A DNA stretch of 64,000 bases, taken from NCBI GenBank assembly GCA_942493345.1, contig OW818695.1, positions 3,348,001 to 3,412,000 on the forward strand. Direction: 5' to 3'. The notes beneath the pieces were generated by a model. It had not been told where the DNA came from and ran no database searches. It saw nothing but the letters and a program-made list of their open reading frames with translations. This document shows, piece after piece, positions 16,524 through 25,338 of the stretch (position 1 is its first letter; every line of letters begins with the position of its first letter). The stretch comes from GWE2-42-39 sp942493345 (GTDB taxonomy: Bacteria; Bacteroidota; Bacteroidia; Bacteroidales; Prolixibacteraceae). Position numbers and translations under genes: made by a program.

Positions 16524-17999
16524 TTATTGTTCCTCAAATGTCAACATGGTTAGGGAAAAGCCTTTCGATAAGAATTTGGTTATTTCGGTGTTGTCCGATT
16601 TCAGCAGTTCTACATTTTTCAACGAATAATTGCCGCCGTCGCTGCTCACTGTATACATTTGTGCTTCTTTGAATTTCATGTTGGGAAACGGGCTCATTTG
16701 AATATCGGTCACCATATCTTTTGCATTTTTATTCAAAACACAAACCCATACTATTTTCTGGTTTTGAACAAAAATTGAGACCATATCTTTCACCGTTTTG
16801 GTAATTTGTGTTTCGATTGACGTGCCTCCCTGCATCTTACTCAGGAACTTGAATAACTGATAATTGGGATTTGCGGCATTCGTTGAGGTATTGACTAAAC
16901 TTCTTGCTTTCGATGCTTCGTCGGGCCACTGGATGGGCCAGAAAACAGCGTAATCGAGTCCCCCGCAAATAAACTGCATCATCATTTCGGCATGAACAAA
17001 AGCGGCACGACTTGCCGTTAGTGAGTTTCCAACTTTGGTAGGACCTGTGTTCCACTCAAAACTGGCCAGCTTGATATTCGGATGCCCCAATTCTGTTACC
17101 ATTTGCCGGAAGGATTGAATATCTTCGGAATATGTAAAACCTGTCCATTGTTGCATGGGGGTTTTTTCAATCCATTTTTCCCATGATGCGTCGCTCCAGC
17201 CCCAATACCAGTGCGCATCAATAACGTTGATATTGGCTCCGGCCAGCCGGATCAGTTTTTCATATTCGGTACGTTTGTTTTTGAAGCTGGCATTCCAGTT
17301 GGCAACTATTTTAATATTCGTGTCAAAAGCTTTCATGGCCGGAACATACGTATTTATGAGATCGGCGTATTGCTCCGGGGTTTTAGCTCCACCATTACTG
17401 TCTTCCTGGTAAGGTTCATTGTCGAGGTACCAATATTCGACATTGAAATTTTTATCCTTGCAATATTGCATGAGGGCGATGGCTTCTTTAATCCCATCTT
17501 CCTGCCTTTTCCACCTCAACCCGGAACTCACATTGATTCCGACCAGCGGGGTTGCCCCGGTGGCTTTTACAAGCGAAATGTACTCGTCAATATCCATAAA
17601 TTCAGAAGAGGCTTTTGGCGTGATCGGGTTTGCCGGATCCCAACTGTCTTTCCATCCTTCGCCGGTGAGCGCATTCCAATGGTAGAATGAACATACGGTT
17701 CCTCCCGGATATCGCAGAAATGCAACATTCATATCTTTCAGGTACCCGGCGATTTTCCCGTCCTGCCAAATTGAATTTTTTTCGTGAGGATAAATCAGGT
17801 TAAAGCCCATCAGCTTATTGCTTACAGGAGTTGCTTTGCTTTTATCGGGACTAATGGCGTATTCACTTTCCTGTATATTATCGTTTTTACCGGGAGTTTC
17901 TTCTTTACCGCATTGTGCCACAAATGAGGATAACAAAAGCATGACCAGTAAAGGCAGATAGATTACGGATGCGAACTCTTTTATATACTGTTTTTGCAT
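16524..17999 (-). CDS. GH51-like clan GH-A glycoside hydrolase
   Basis: This 491-residue protein has a strongly hydrophobic N-terminal export signal (about 12-28) and a Cys30 that could be lipidated, although the preceding residue is unusual for a lipobox. The (beta/alpha)8 barrel has the acid/base glutamate in YLDNEPY (E195) and the nucleophile in SFEWNTGP (E315), about 120 residues apart as in clan GH-A. The segment FLRYPGGTVCSFYHW recalls GH51 arabinofuranosidases. A C-terminal beta domain (about 395-491) follows. It is the last gene of the PUL and a paralogue of the enzyme at 30125. Exact family and substrate are uncertain. Confidence 0.72.
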   Translation of the reverse strand: MQKQYIKEFASVIYLPLLVMLLLSSFVAQCGKEETPGKNDNIQESEYAISPDKSKATPVSNKLMGFNLIYPHEKNSIWQDGKIAGYLKDMNVAFLRYPGGTVCSFYHWNALTGEGWKDSWDPANPITPKASSEFMDIDEYISLVKATGATPLVGINVSSGLRWKRQEDGIKEAIALMQYCKDKNFNVEYWYLDNEPYQEDSNGGAKTPEQYADLINTYVPAMKAFDTNIKIVANWNASFKNKRTEYEKLIRLAGANINVIDAHWYWGWSDASWEKWIEKTPMQQWTGFTYSEDIQSFRQMVTELGHPNIKLASFEWNTGPTKVGNSLTASRAAFVHAEMMMQFICGGLDYAVFWPIQWPDEASKARSLVNTSTNAANPNYQLFKFLSKMQGGTSIETQITKTVKDMVSIFVQNQKIVWVCVLNKNAKDMVTDIQMSPFPNMKFKEAQMYTVSSDGGNYSLKNVELLKSDNTEITKFLSKGFSLTMLTFEEQ

Positions 18000-18025
18000 G
18001 GTATATTTTTGTTTATTAATAGAAC

Positions 18026-19279
18026 TTATTCTTTTTTCATGCAGGTATAAGGGCCATATATGGCTTTAACCCGGAACGATTCATCTTCGGTTGTAAGTAA
18101 AACTACCGAGTATTGTTTTCCTCCCGGAGCAACTTTCACGACCACATGGCCTCCGTCGCCTGTTAGTTTTTTTATTTGTTCATCGCCCAGGTACGCTATT
18201 GATAGTTCTGGGATGTTGGTGGGAATGATGTGTTTCAGATTGGGGTTCAACCCTTTGTTTGCCATGCTTTGCATGACCGAAAGGTTGAGGTGGGTTACGT
18301 GCCATACCTGCAGGATAATTATCTGGGCTTTTACACTGTTCAGGAAAGATTCGTTCATGGCGTCAATCCAAGCATGATGATTGGCCTCGCATACTTCGAC
18401 CGGGCCAACAACTTTCCCCACCGGGGTTTCAATGTCGCGCCATGTTTCAGTATTCATGGGCAAACGTCCGCTCAGGTCGCCTCCGTTGAAATAATCGAAG
18501 TCTCCATACCTAATACGGATTCCGGCGCTGCATTTATTTTCATCGATGGATTGTCCTTCGGGGAAAACTTCAGGAAAGAGTTTTTTTGTTTTGTCACCTT
18601 TGCCTGTCCATACTTCGCCCGATGAAACGATGTTGCGTACCTCGAAATTTTCCCGAAATTTTTCCGGATGGTTAACGAGAACGAACTGCTGATTGGTTCC
18701 AGCAACAAAACGTTCCATCTTCATTTTATTATTTTTTACATTCCAGTCGATGAAATTCTGGTAGTTGGAAAAACCTTTTCCTCCTTGCGGTTTTGGATAT
18801 TGATAGGAAGGCCAGTCCCGGTCGATCATTTTCGCAAAGGGAATGTATTCATATACTTCAGGAAGTCCACTGAGATAATAATCGCCTCCGTTTGCTGTTT
18901 TTGGTGAGTTTTTAAAAACTCCACCCATGTGGTCGCCGTGAAAATGGGTCAAAAATGTGTAGTCGATTTTCTTTTCCGGTAAAAAGCTCAAGCGGTTTGA
19001 AATATATCGGGCAATCCATTCGCCGGGTTGCCTGCTTTCGTCGGGTGCACCATGTGTTGTGCGGGGATCGCTGTATGGACCACTATCGCCTGCATCAATC
19101 AGGAGGGTAGTACCATCGGGAAAAATACAAAAGGCTGATTCGCCCCGGCCTGTATAGATGTGATGGATTTCCATTTCTCCTTCCTGCCAGGGGGGAAGGG
19201 GTTTCCCTTTCTCCTGTGCAGAAAGTGTCCATGAAAAAAGAATCAACATACTGCCAATAAAAACCTTTTTTTTACTCAT
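18026..19279 (-). CDS. Secreted MBL-fold metallohydrolase
   Basis: This 417-residue protein has a type I signal peptide ending at about SAQ (residue 22). The metallo-beta-lactamase motif THFHGDHMGG is at 111-120, after LIDAGDSG, and further ligand positions lie in NGGDLSG and NHHAW. Length is larger than a bare MBL domain, with an extra C-terminal beta region. The substrate is unknown; such a fold hydrolyses phosphoesters, sulfate esters, lactones or thioesters. It sits 20 bases after the sulfatase and 26 bases before the GH51-like gene, within one operon. Confidence 0.75.
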   Translation of the reverse strand: MSKKKVFIGSMLILFSWTLSAQEKGKPLPPWQEGEMEIHHIYTGRGESAFCIFPDGTTLLIDAGDSGPYSDPRTTHGAPDESRQPGEWIARYISNRLSFLPEKKIDYTFLTHFHGDHMGGVFKNSPKTANGGDYYLSGLPEVYEYIPFAKMIDRDWPSYQYPKPQGGKGFSNYQNFIDWNVKNNKMKMERFVAGTNQQFVLVNHPEKFRENFEVRNIVSSGEVWTGKGDKTKKLFPEVFPEGQSIDENKCSAGIRIRYGDFDYFNGGDLSGRLPMNTETWRDIETPVGKVVGPVEVCEANHHAWIDAMNESFLNSVKAQIIILQVWHVTHLNLSVMQSMANKGLNPNLKHIIPTNIPELSIAYLGDEQIKKLTGDGGHVVVKVAPGGKQYSVVLLTTEDESFRVKAIYGPYTCMKKE

Positions 19280-19299
19280 GGTCGTTTTTAAATATATAG

Positions 19300-20790
19300 T
19301 TAGTTATTTGGGTTTTCAAAATTCCATTCCTGTATGTGCGACGGAGTGCGGTGACTTACAATTTGTTTGAATTTTTCCACCAGTTCGGGATGCTGTGCCG
19401 CGAGATTCTTGCTTTCGGCTTTATCGGTTGAGAGGTCATAAATTTCCCACGTATTATTTGGATTCCTGCTGACGCCTGTGCGCACCCCTTTCCAATTGCC
19501 TGTTCTGACTGCGTACTGTCCGCCGCCACTCGAAAATTCCCAGTACAGGGATTCGTGTTGTCTCTGTTTTTCTGTTTGTCCGAGTAGTGTGGAAAGGAAT
19601 GAAATTCCGTCGGTATCGTTTAATTTTTGTCCGTTTAATTCGGCCAGAGTTGCCTTCAGGTCGTATTGGGCTGAAACATGATCGGTGGTTGTTCCCGGCG
19701 TAATTTTTCCGGGCCAGCGAGCAACAAACGGTTCTCGGATACCTCCTTCGTAAACCTGTCCTTTCATGCCGCGCAGTCCGCCGGAGCTGTTAAAGAACCG
19801 GGTGTCGAGTCCGCCACCTCCGGCAGGTCCGTTATCGCTCGAAAACATGACGATGGTATTTCCGTCAATCCCCAGCTTTTTCAACTGATCGAGGATGATA
19901 CCTACTTTTTTGTCCATTCGTGAAACCATCGCAGCATAGGCCGACAATGGTTTGGGGTGAGGGGTGTACCCTTGTTTCCCATCGTATGGTTCTTCGTCAA
20001 ATACCCCTTCGTACATTTTCAGGCTTTCGTCAGGAACCTGGAGCGCTTTGTGCGGAATTATAAATGTCAAATAAAGGAAGAATGGCTTGTTTCTATTTTC
20101 TTCAATAAATTTCACTGCTTCATTTGCCATCAAGTCGAGGGAATATTGCTTTCCTTCGTATTTTTTGTATTCCTGATTATCGATCTCTTTTGTCCGGTCT
20201 ATTTTAGGATGTACCGACTCAATATTTCCGGGCAGAAACTCTTGTTTGTCGTTTCTCCATAAAAATTCGGGATAATGATTGTGGGCATGTACCTGGTCGG
20301 CGTATCCGTAGAAAAAATCGAATCCTTGTTTATTTGGTGCTCCTTCAGACGCGATACTACCCAATCCCCATTTGCCGATGATTGCAGTGGTATAACCATC
20401 GTTTTTGAGCATTTCCGCAATGGTCTCGGTCTCATCAGGCAAAGGAATTTGCCCTGCCTTGAAAGCAGAGCTGTCTTTTATTTCAAAATTATTTCTCACG
20501 TATGCGTGCCCTGCGTGTTTTCCTGTCATCAGGCAGCAACGTGCTGGGGCACAAACAGGGGCGCTGGAATAATGCTGGGTAAACCGGATTCCTTCGGAAG
20601 CCAGCCGGTCGATGTTCGGCGTTTTAATGTATTTCTGTCCGTAGCAACCCACATCGCCGTAACCCAAATCGTCGGCGAGGATGTAAATGATGTTTGGCCG
20701 GACATTTTCTTTTTGTGCCAACGATGGGCTGACAATAGCTGCCAGCGCGATTGTTGCTATTCCCGGATATAAAAGTTTATACTTTTTCAT
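19300..20790 (-). CDS. Secreted type I (formylglycine) sulfatase
   Basis: This 496-residue sulfatase has a signal peptide ending near SLAQ (residue 26). The metal-binding DDLGYGDVGCYG begins at 40, and the modification motif CAPAR (C80 to R84) is of the Cys type, requiring a formylglycine-generating maturase, which is not in this window. KHAGH and SSDNGPAGGG are also conserved. It removes sulfate from a sugar, so the PUL substrate is probably sulfated. Which S1 subfamily it belongs to cannot be told by eye. Confidence 0.92.
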   Translation of the reverse strand: MKKYKLLYPGIATIALAAIVSPSLAQKENVRPNIIYILADDLGYGDVGCYGQKYIKTPNIDRLASEGIRFTQHYSSAPVCAPARCCLMTGKHAGHAYVRNNFEIKDSSAFKAGQIPLPDETETIAEMLKNDGYTTAIIGKWGLGSIASEGAPNKQGFDFFYGYADQVHAHNHYPEFLWRNDKQEFLPGNIESVHPKIDRTKEIDNQEYKKYEGKQYSLDLMANEAVKFIEENRNKPFFLYLTFIIPHKALQVPDESLKMYEGVFDEEPYDGKQGYTPHPKPLSAYAAMVSRMDKKVGIILDQLKKLGIDGNTIVMFSSDNGPAGGGGLDTRFFNSSGGLRGMKGQVYEGGIREPFVARWPGKITPGTTTDHVSAQYDLKATLAELNGQKLNDTDGISFLSTLLGQTEKQRQHESLYWEFSSGGGQYAVRTGNWKGVRTGVSRNPNNTWEIYDLSTDKAESKNLAAQHPELVEKFKQIVSHRTPSHIQEWNFENPNN

Positions 20791-20811
20791 GTCGGATTTA
20801 TTTCTGTGTTA

Positions 20812-21783
20812 CTATTTATTCCTGAAATATTTTTGTATCGAAGGATCGATGGATTTATAGGTGTTGAAAACTTTGCTTACCGGCACCGGGATATCGGTTT
20901 CCAAGATGTCGATCCCTTCCCGGAGCAAAGCATTGTAACCATCTTTCAGGTCTTCTATATTGGCAACTTTTCCTTCAATAAATTCCCGGTCGAGATTTCG
21001 GGAAGTGCCCATGATGCAACGTGCACCTTTATCATGAATCATTTTTATCACCGTCATGTCGGTGGGCTTTTTGTGGCCGACAAACACCACAACATTTTTC
21101 CACGGAACGCCGGTTTTTTCAAATTCTCCGACTTTATCGGGGGTAGGAATGAATATCTGCATCATGATGTTTTTGTCCATTCCATAACAAATCTTTGCTT
21201 CCTCAAATGTGTAGGCCATCACGATGCAGTATGATTCTGCCTTGTATTTTTTAATCATTTTTACACGTTCTTCAATGAGAACTCCTTTGTTGTCGAGTAC
21301 AAAAATTGTTTTTCCTCTGGCCCATTTCAGCATTTCGCCGAAGGTCGGTATCCTATATTCAGTGGCATTGCCTTGCGTGTCTTTCAACCTGAATTTTTTT
21401 AATTCTTCAAAGGTGAAATCAATAACTTTTCCTTTGCCAGTTGTCGTTCGTTGCAGGGTCGGGTCGTGGTGTACTACCATCACACTGTCTTTCGTGTAGC
21501 GTGGATCGATTTCCATGATGGAATACGTATTTTTCAGTGTATTGGCAAATGTGGTGATACAATTTTCAGGCATATTTTTTTCGGGTCCACCACGGTGAGA
21601 ACTCAAAAAAGGCAAGCTCTTTCCGTTGTAGTGGAATAGCTCTTGTAACCCTTGTGCTGTGTGGGCATCAGTGTAATAGTTGCGTCCTTTGTCACGCCCG
21701 AATGTATTTGTATAGGGCAGAAAGACGAACTGCAGAAGGAGGAGAAAGAATATAATCGATCGAAATTTTTTCATCTGTTTCAT
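20812..21783 (-). CDS. Secreted glycerophosphodiester phosphodiesterase-like protein
   Basis: This 323-residue protein has an N-terminal signal (about 8-29) and a GDPD TIM barrel. Catalytic residues are visible: HRGG (H63, R64), EIDPR (E91, D93) and HHDPTLQRTT (H106). Members cleave phosphodiesters such as glycerophosphodiesters or cyclise lipid head groups. An export signal and its place in a glycan operon, 21 bases before nothing but PUL genes on both sides, point to a phosphodiester decoration or a linked lipid or teichoic-type substrate. That is inference. Confidence 0.85.
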   Translation of the reverse strand: MKQMKKFRSIIFFLLLLQFVFLPYTNTFGRDKGRNYYTDAHTAQGLQELFHYNGKSLPFLSSHRGGPEKNMPENCITTFANTLKNTYSIMEIDPRYTKDSVMVVHHDPTLQRTTTGKGKVIDFTFEELKKFRLKDTQGNATEYRIPTFGEMLKWARGKTIFVLDNKGVLIEERVKMIKKYKAESYCIVMAYTFEEAKICYGMDKNIMMQIFIPTPDKVGEFEKTGVPWKNVVVFVGHKKPTDMTVIKMIHDKGARCIMGTSRNLDREFIEGKVANIEDLKDGYNALLREGIDILETDIPVPVSKVFNTYKSIDPSIQKYFRNK

Positions 21784-21845
21784 TTTGTTTTATTTAGATT
21801 CGTAATGACGTTTTTCAACGTACTTGAAATTTGTTTAAAAAAGGT

Positions 21846-22976
21846 TCACACTTTTAAAAATTTTCTGTGTCTATACATCAGCCATAGAATTAGGAAAATA
21901 GCCGAAACATTTCCGAACTTTATCAGAACCGGGTAATACACACCAAAGAATTGCTCCATTCCATGAAATAATGATTTCAGTACACTACTAAAGTCTATTA
22001 TTTGATAAAGCATATAAGCCAGGATCGAATTCATTCCGTAAATCTTCAGCCAGTTCAAATATTTCCCGTAATTTTTGTAATCAACCAGGTAATAAAACAG
22101 AGCCATCAGTAAAAAGCATAATCCACTACTGTGGAGCGTCATTGAACTCGTCCATATCTTTTTAATTATCGGCATCTGTATGCTCCAAAGTTGTCCGGCA
22201 AGAATCATCAGGACTCCACCGATAACCAGCCACTGCATTTTTTTTATTTTTGTTTGAGAACCTTTCATGATTTGTCCGGCGAAGACACCAGTCATGACTG
22301 TTACTCCGAAATTCAGGCTACTGATCAACCAGGTATAACGATAATTGCCAAAGTCAATTCCTTCCTCCGTTATTTTCGATCGGTCGCGAAAACGATCAAG
22401 AACAACCCGGTCGATGTATTCGGCCAGGTTATGGTCGGGAGTAAAATCGCCTCCTCCAAAACCATCGACACGAATAAAAGTCAGGATTGCCCAATACGAC
22501 AGAAGCAAACAGGACGCAATTACGATTTGCCAACGCAACCGAAAGTTGATCAGTAAAACTGCTGAAATGAGATATCCGACGGCAATGGCCTGCAAGGTAT
22601 TCGAATAAAAGAAAATACGGTTTGGATCGAAAGAGAGCAGGTTTCCCTGGCACATCATCCCAAATACAAAAAGTAACAGTACTCGTTTCATGATACGCTT
22701 GTACAGTTGCGCCTTGCTGCCGCTACTCAGGTATTTTGCAAAGGCAAATGGCATTGAAGCTCCTGCCATAAACAAGAACAGGGGCATGATGAGGTCCCAG
22801 AAGGCAAATCCCTCCCATTCTCCATGTTCAAATGGCTTTGTTACTACGTTCATCAAAGGTGTATCCACCACCTTGCTCAACGCAATAAGTACCGGCTGGA
22901 AAAAAACCAGGCAAAAAAGGTCAAACCCTCGTAAAACATCAAGTGATCCCAATCGTTCTGATTGCTGATTTTCCAT
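21846..22976 (-). CDS. Heparan-alpha-glucosaminide acetyltransferase-like membrane protein (DUF5009)
   Basis: This 376-residue polytopic inner-membrane protein has about ten hydrophobic segments. The N-terminal RLGSLDVLRGFD and the loop HGEWEGFAFWDLIMPLFLFMAG match the HGSNAT/NagX family, in which a histidine in the loop carries the acetyl group. The family moves acyl groups from cytoplasmic acetyl-CoA across the membrane to a sugar. In PULs such genes are common but their roles are poorly known. It lies between the phosphodiesterase and the isomerase. Confidence 0.82.
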   Translation of the reverse strand: MENQQSERLGSLDVLRGFDLFCLVFFQPVLIALSKVVDTPLMNVVTKPFEHGEWEGFAFWDLIMPLFLFMAGASMPFAFAKYLSSGSKAQLYKRIMKRVLLLFVFGMMCQGNLLSFDPNRIFFYSNTLQAIAVGYLISAVLLINFRLRWQIVIASCLLLSYWAILTFIRVDGFGGGDFTPDHNLAEYIDRVVLDRFRDRSKITEEGIDFGNYRYTWLISSLNFGVTVMTGVFAGQIMKGSQTKIKKMQWLVIGGVLMILAGQLWSIQMPIIKKIWTSSMTLHSSGLCFLLMALFYYLVDYKNYGKYLNWLKIYGMNSILAYMLYQIIDFSSVLKSLFHGMEQFFGVYYPVLIKFGNVSAIFLILWLMYRHRKFLKV

Positions 22977-23021
22977 TCTTTTTGATTAAAAAGTTTGTGT
23001 TGAAAATTCAATACTTGAAAT

Positions 23022-23945
23022 TTATTTTTCAGGCACAAGAGCCGCACGGCAATACTCAACACATTTGGTTACTTCTTTTACTGCATCCGAACCTTCGGGA
23101 ATAGTATATTCCAGTTCAATGTCGCAATTGATCGGCCATTTGTTTTTTTGTATTAGTTGAAGTATTTCCACTACCGGTGTTTCTCCTTTTCCAAATTCCT
23201 GGTTTTTATTGGGTGCCGAAGCTTTTGGACCGGTTTTGTCCTTAATATGAATACTTGCAATGCGATCGTGCAGTCTTTCAATCAGTGCATTGGGATGCAA
23301 CCCGGTAGCGCCAAAATAGTGGCCGCAGTCGAAGTTCAGCATCAGTTTATTGCCGAGAGCAAGAATTTTATCGAAACTGAAATTTGGATCTCCAGGCTGA
23401 AGATGGTTGTGAAAAATCACATACAGGTTGTGTTTTTCTGCAAATGGCTCCATGCGTATTGCTGCTTCTTCTGAAATTTCCATACTGATACCTTTTGCTC
23501 CCAGTTCTTTACAGACATTAAACGCATAATCAATTTCTTCATCCGACCATTTTCTGTCACCCAATTTCAGGATATGAATTTTTACGCCTTTGTTCTCAAA
23601 CATTTGACGAATTTTCCTGAATTTATCCATCGAAACGGTGGTGCGCCACTGGCGGATGACCTGTGGATCTTTTACCTGTGGAATTCCTGCATACTGCTCC
23701 ACCGGGTCGCCCATTAACTCCACAGAACTTAATCCCGATTGCACCACGTATTTCAGAATTGCCGGAATTGACTGGTCAGGCATACTGCGATAGCTATAGG
23801 TGATTGCACCAATTTGGACTCCTCCAAATTTTGAACTTTTTTTATCGGCGGCAGTAACATGCAACTGAATACAAAAAGCTGCAAAAACTATTATAGACAT
23901 TGCTCTTGTAACGAAAGGAATAATTTTTTTCATATAATTCTTCAT
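23022..23945 (-). CDS. Secreted sugar phosphate isomerase/epimerase-like TIM barrel
   Basis: This 307-residue protein has a signal peptide (about 8-33, ending near VTAAD), unusual for a sugar phosphate enzyme, so it acts in the periplasm. The xylose isomerase-like barrel carries the metal ligands in SMEISEE, FHNHLQPG, NFDCGHYFG and DIELEY. In Bacteroides, related exported proteins act together with Gfo/Idh/MocA oxidoreductases on 3-keto-sugars. The longer reading from 24044 overlaps the next gene; the ATG at 23945 gives the signal peptide and a 28-base gap. Confidence 0.82.
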   Translation of the reverse strand: MKNYMKKIIPFVTRAMSIIVFAAFCIQLHVTAADKKSSKFGGVQIGAITYSYRSMPDQSIPAILKYVVQSGLSSVELMGDPVEQYAGIPQVKDPQVIRQWRTTVSMDKFRKIRQMFENKGVKIHILKLGDRKWSDEEIDYAFNVCKELGAKGISMEISEEAAIRMEPFAEKHNLYVIFHNHLQPGDPNFSFDKILALGNKLMLNFDCGHYFGATGLHPNALIERLHDRIASIHIKDKTGPKASAPNKNQEFGKGETPVVEILQLIQKNKWPINCDIELEYTIPEGSDAVKEVTKCVEYCRAALVPEK

Positions 23946-23973
23946 GATATTGTTTTTTTTATAATTAATACAT

Positions 23974-25308
23974 CTACAATGAATAAGGTCGCCTGTATTG
24001 ATAGTGGTAAAGCCTGTGGCTGGCGGCTTCCGTATCATCGCCAAAGCTCAATGTTGCAGGGTCCCATTTTACCGGGCGTTGCAATTCGGTAGCGATATTG
24101 GCAAGGCAACAAAGTGTATTGGTGCTGCAACCTACTTCCACCGGAGCGATTGGATTTTTGCGCGAACGAACTGCATCAATAAAATTCTGCATATGAGGTG
24201 AGCTTACTTCAAACTGACCCTCGCCGATCTTTTTTTCTTCTTTCTGAAGCAATGATGGGTTTGAACATTCGATATAACCTCGGGCAACGCTGATCCAACC
24301 TTTGTTGCCATTGAACCGGATGCCGTTGCCACCTTTCTCGCGGAAAGGTTGTTCTGTCATGACAATTCCATTTTGATACTTCATCGTAAGGTATTGTGTT
24401 CCGTTATAACCTTTTGGAATAAATTCACAGGGACCTGATCCGTCCATCCCGATAGCGGCCTGCGAAATATCGAACATGTGCGCGCCCCAGTCAGCAGTAT
24501 ATCCATTCCCGGTTTCCCTGTACCATCTCCATGCTCCCCACTGTTTTTCATTTTCTTCCGGATCGAGCGTAATCGGCGGGCACAAATCGGGGTGATAATG
24601 AATTTTCGGATCGGTTAAAGGCCCCATCCACTGATTCCAGTTCAATGTGCCGGGAATGGGTTGTTCCGGAAGATCAAATGGTTTTGGAGGATCGCCAACT
24701 TTGGCGAAAATCGTTTCAATATGTCCGATAGCTCCGTTGCGAACCAAGGCAATGGCCTGCTGAAACTCTTTACTAGAGCGTTGCTGGCTGCCAATCTGCA
24801 ATACACGATTATTGCTTCGAACCGCTTTTACCATTTCCAATCCTTCGCGGATGGTAAAGGCCAGCGGTTTTTGAACATAGACATCTTTTCCTGATTTGCA
24901 GGCATGAATGGTGGTAAGTGCATGCCAGTGATCAGGCGTAGCAATCGACACCGCATCAATATCTTTACGATCCAGTAAATCTTCATAGAATTCGTACATG
25001 TCGCAACGCGGGGCTATGTTCTGCGAAGTTTGCCATGCTTCGATTTTTCGTTTGAATCGTTCGCGTTTCAACTGGTCAACATCACAACCGGCAACGACCT
25101 GTACTCCCGGGCATTTTGAAAAGCTGTAAAAATCGGAGACGCCTTGCCGTCCCAAACCGATAAAGCCTAAAACGACTCTGTCGCTTGGTGCAATGCGGGT
25201 TCCATCCACCATTTTCCAACTCGGGAGAATGGTTAGCCCGGTCAATCCAAGGACAGAATACCCCAGGAACCGTCGTCTGCTTAGAGTATTGGTTTCTTTT
25301 TTATTCAT
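23974..25308 (-). CDS. Tat-exported Gfo/Idh/MocA family oxidoreductase
   Basis: This 444-residue protein begins with a Tat signal (SRRRFLGYSVLGLTG, from residue 10), so it is exported folded with its nicotinamide cofactor bound. The Rossmann motif GFIGLGRQG is at 48-56. The catalytic EKP motif appears as VQKPLAF, with Gln in place of Glu. Exported members oxidise or reduce sugar hydroxyls without free cofactor exchange. It is adjacent to the secreted isomerase-like protein, and together they may oxidise glycosides at C3 and cleave them by elimination. Confidence 0.87.
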   Translation of the reverse strand: MNKKETNTLSRRRFLGYSVLGLTGLTILPSWKMVDGTRIAPSDRVVLGFIGLGRQGVSDFYSFSKCPGVQVVAGCDVDQLKRERFKRKIEAWQTSQNIAPRCDMYEFYEDLLDRKDIDAVSIATPDHWHALTTIHACKSGKDVYVQKPLAFTIREGLEMVKAVRSNNRVLQIGSQQRSSKEFQQAIALVRNGAIGHIETIFAKVGDPPKPFDLPEQPIPGTLNWNQWMGPLTDPKIHYHPDLCPPITLDPEENEKQWGAWRWYRETGNGYTADWGAHMFDISQAAIGMDGSGPCEFIPKGYNGTQYLTMKYQNGIVMTEQPFREKGGNGIRFNGNKGWISVARGYIECSNPSLLQKEEKKIGEGQFEVSSPHMQNFIDAVRSRKNPIAPVEVGCSTNTLCCLANIATELQRPVKWDPATLSFGDDTEAASHRLYHYQYRRPYSL

Positions 25309-25338
25309 GATGATATAGTTTAGTTTAGTTTCTACAAA

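Noticed and set aside
17211..17690. Plus-strand open frame inside the GH51-like gene
   Set aside because: Antisense shadow of a catalytic domain with active-site residues conserved.
23946..24044. N-terminal extension of the isomerase-like gene
   Set aside because: It overlaps the oxidoreductase gene and hides the signal peptide; start at 23945 is better.
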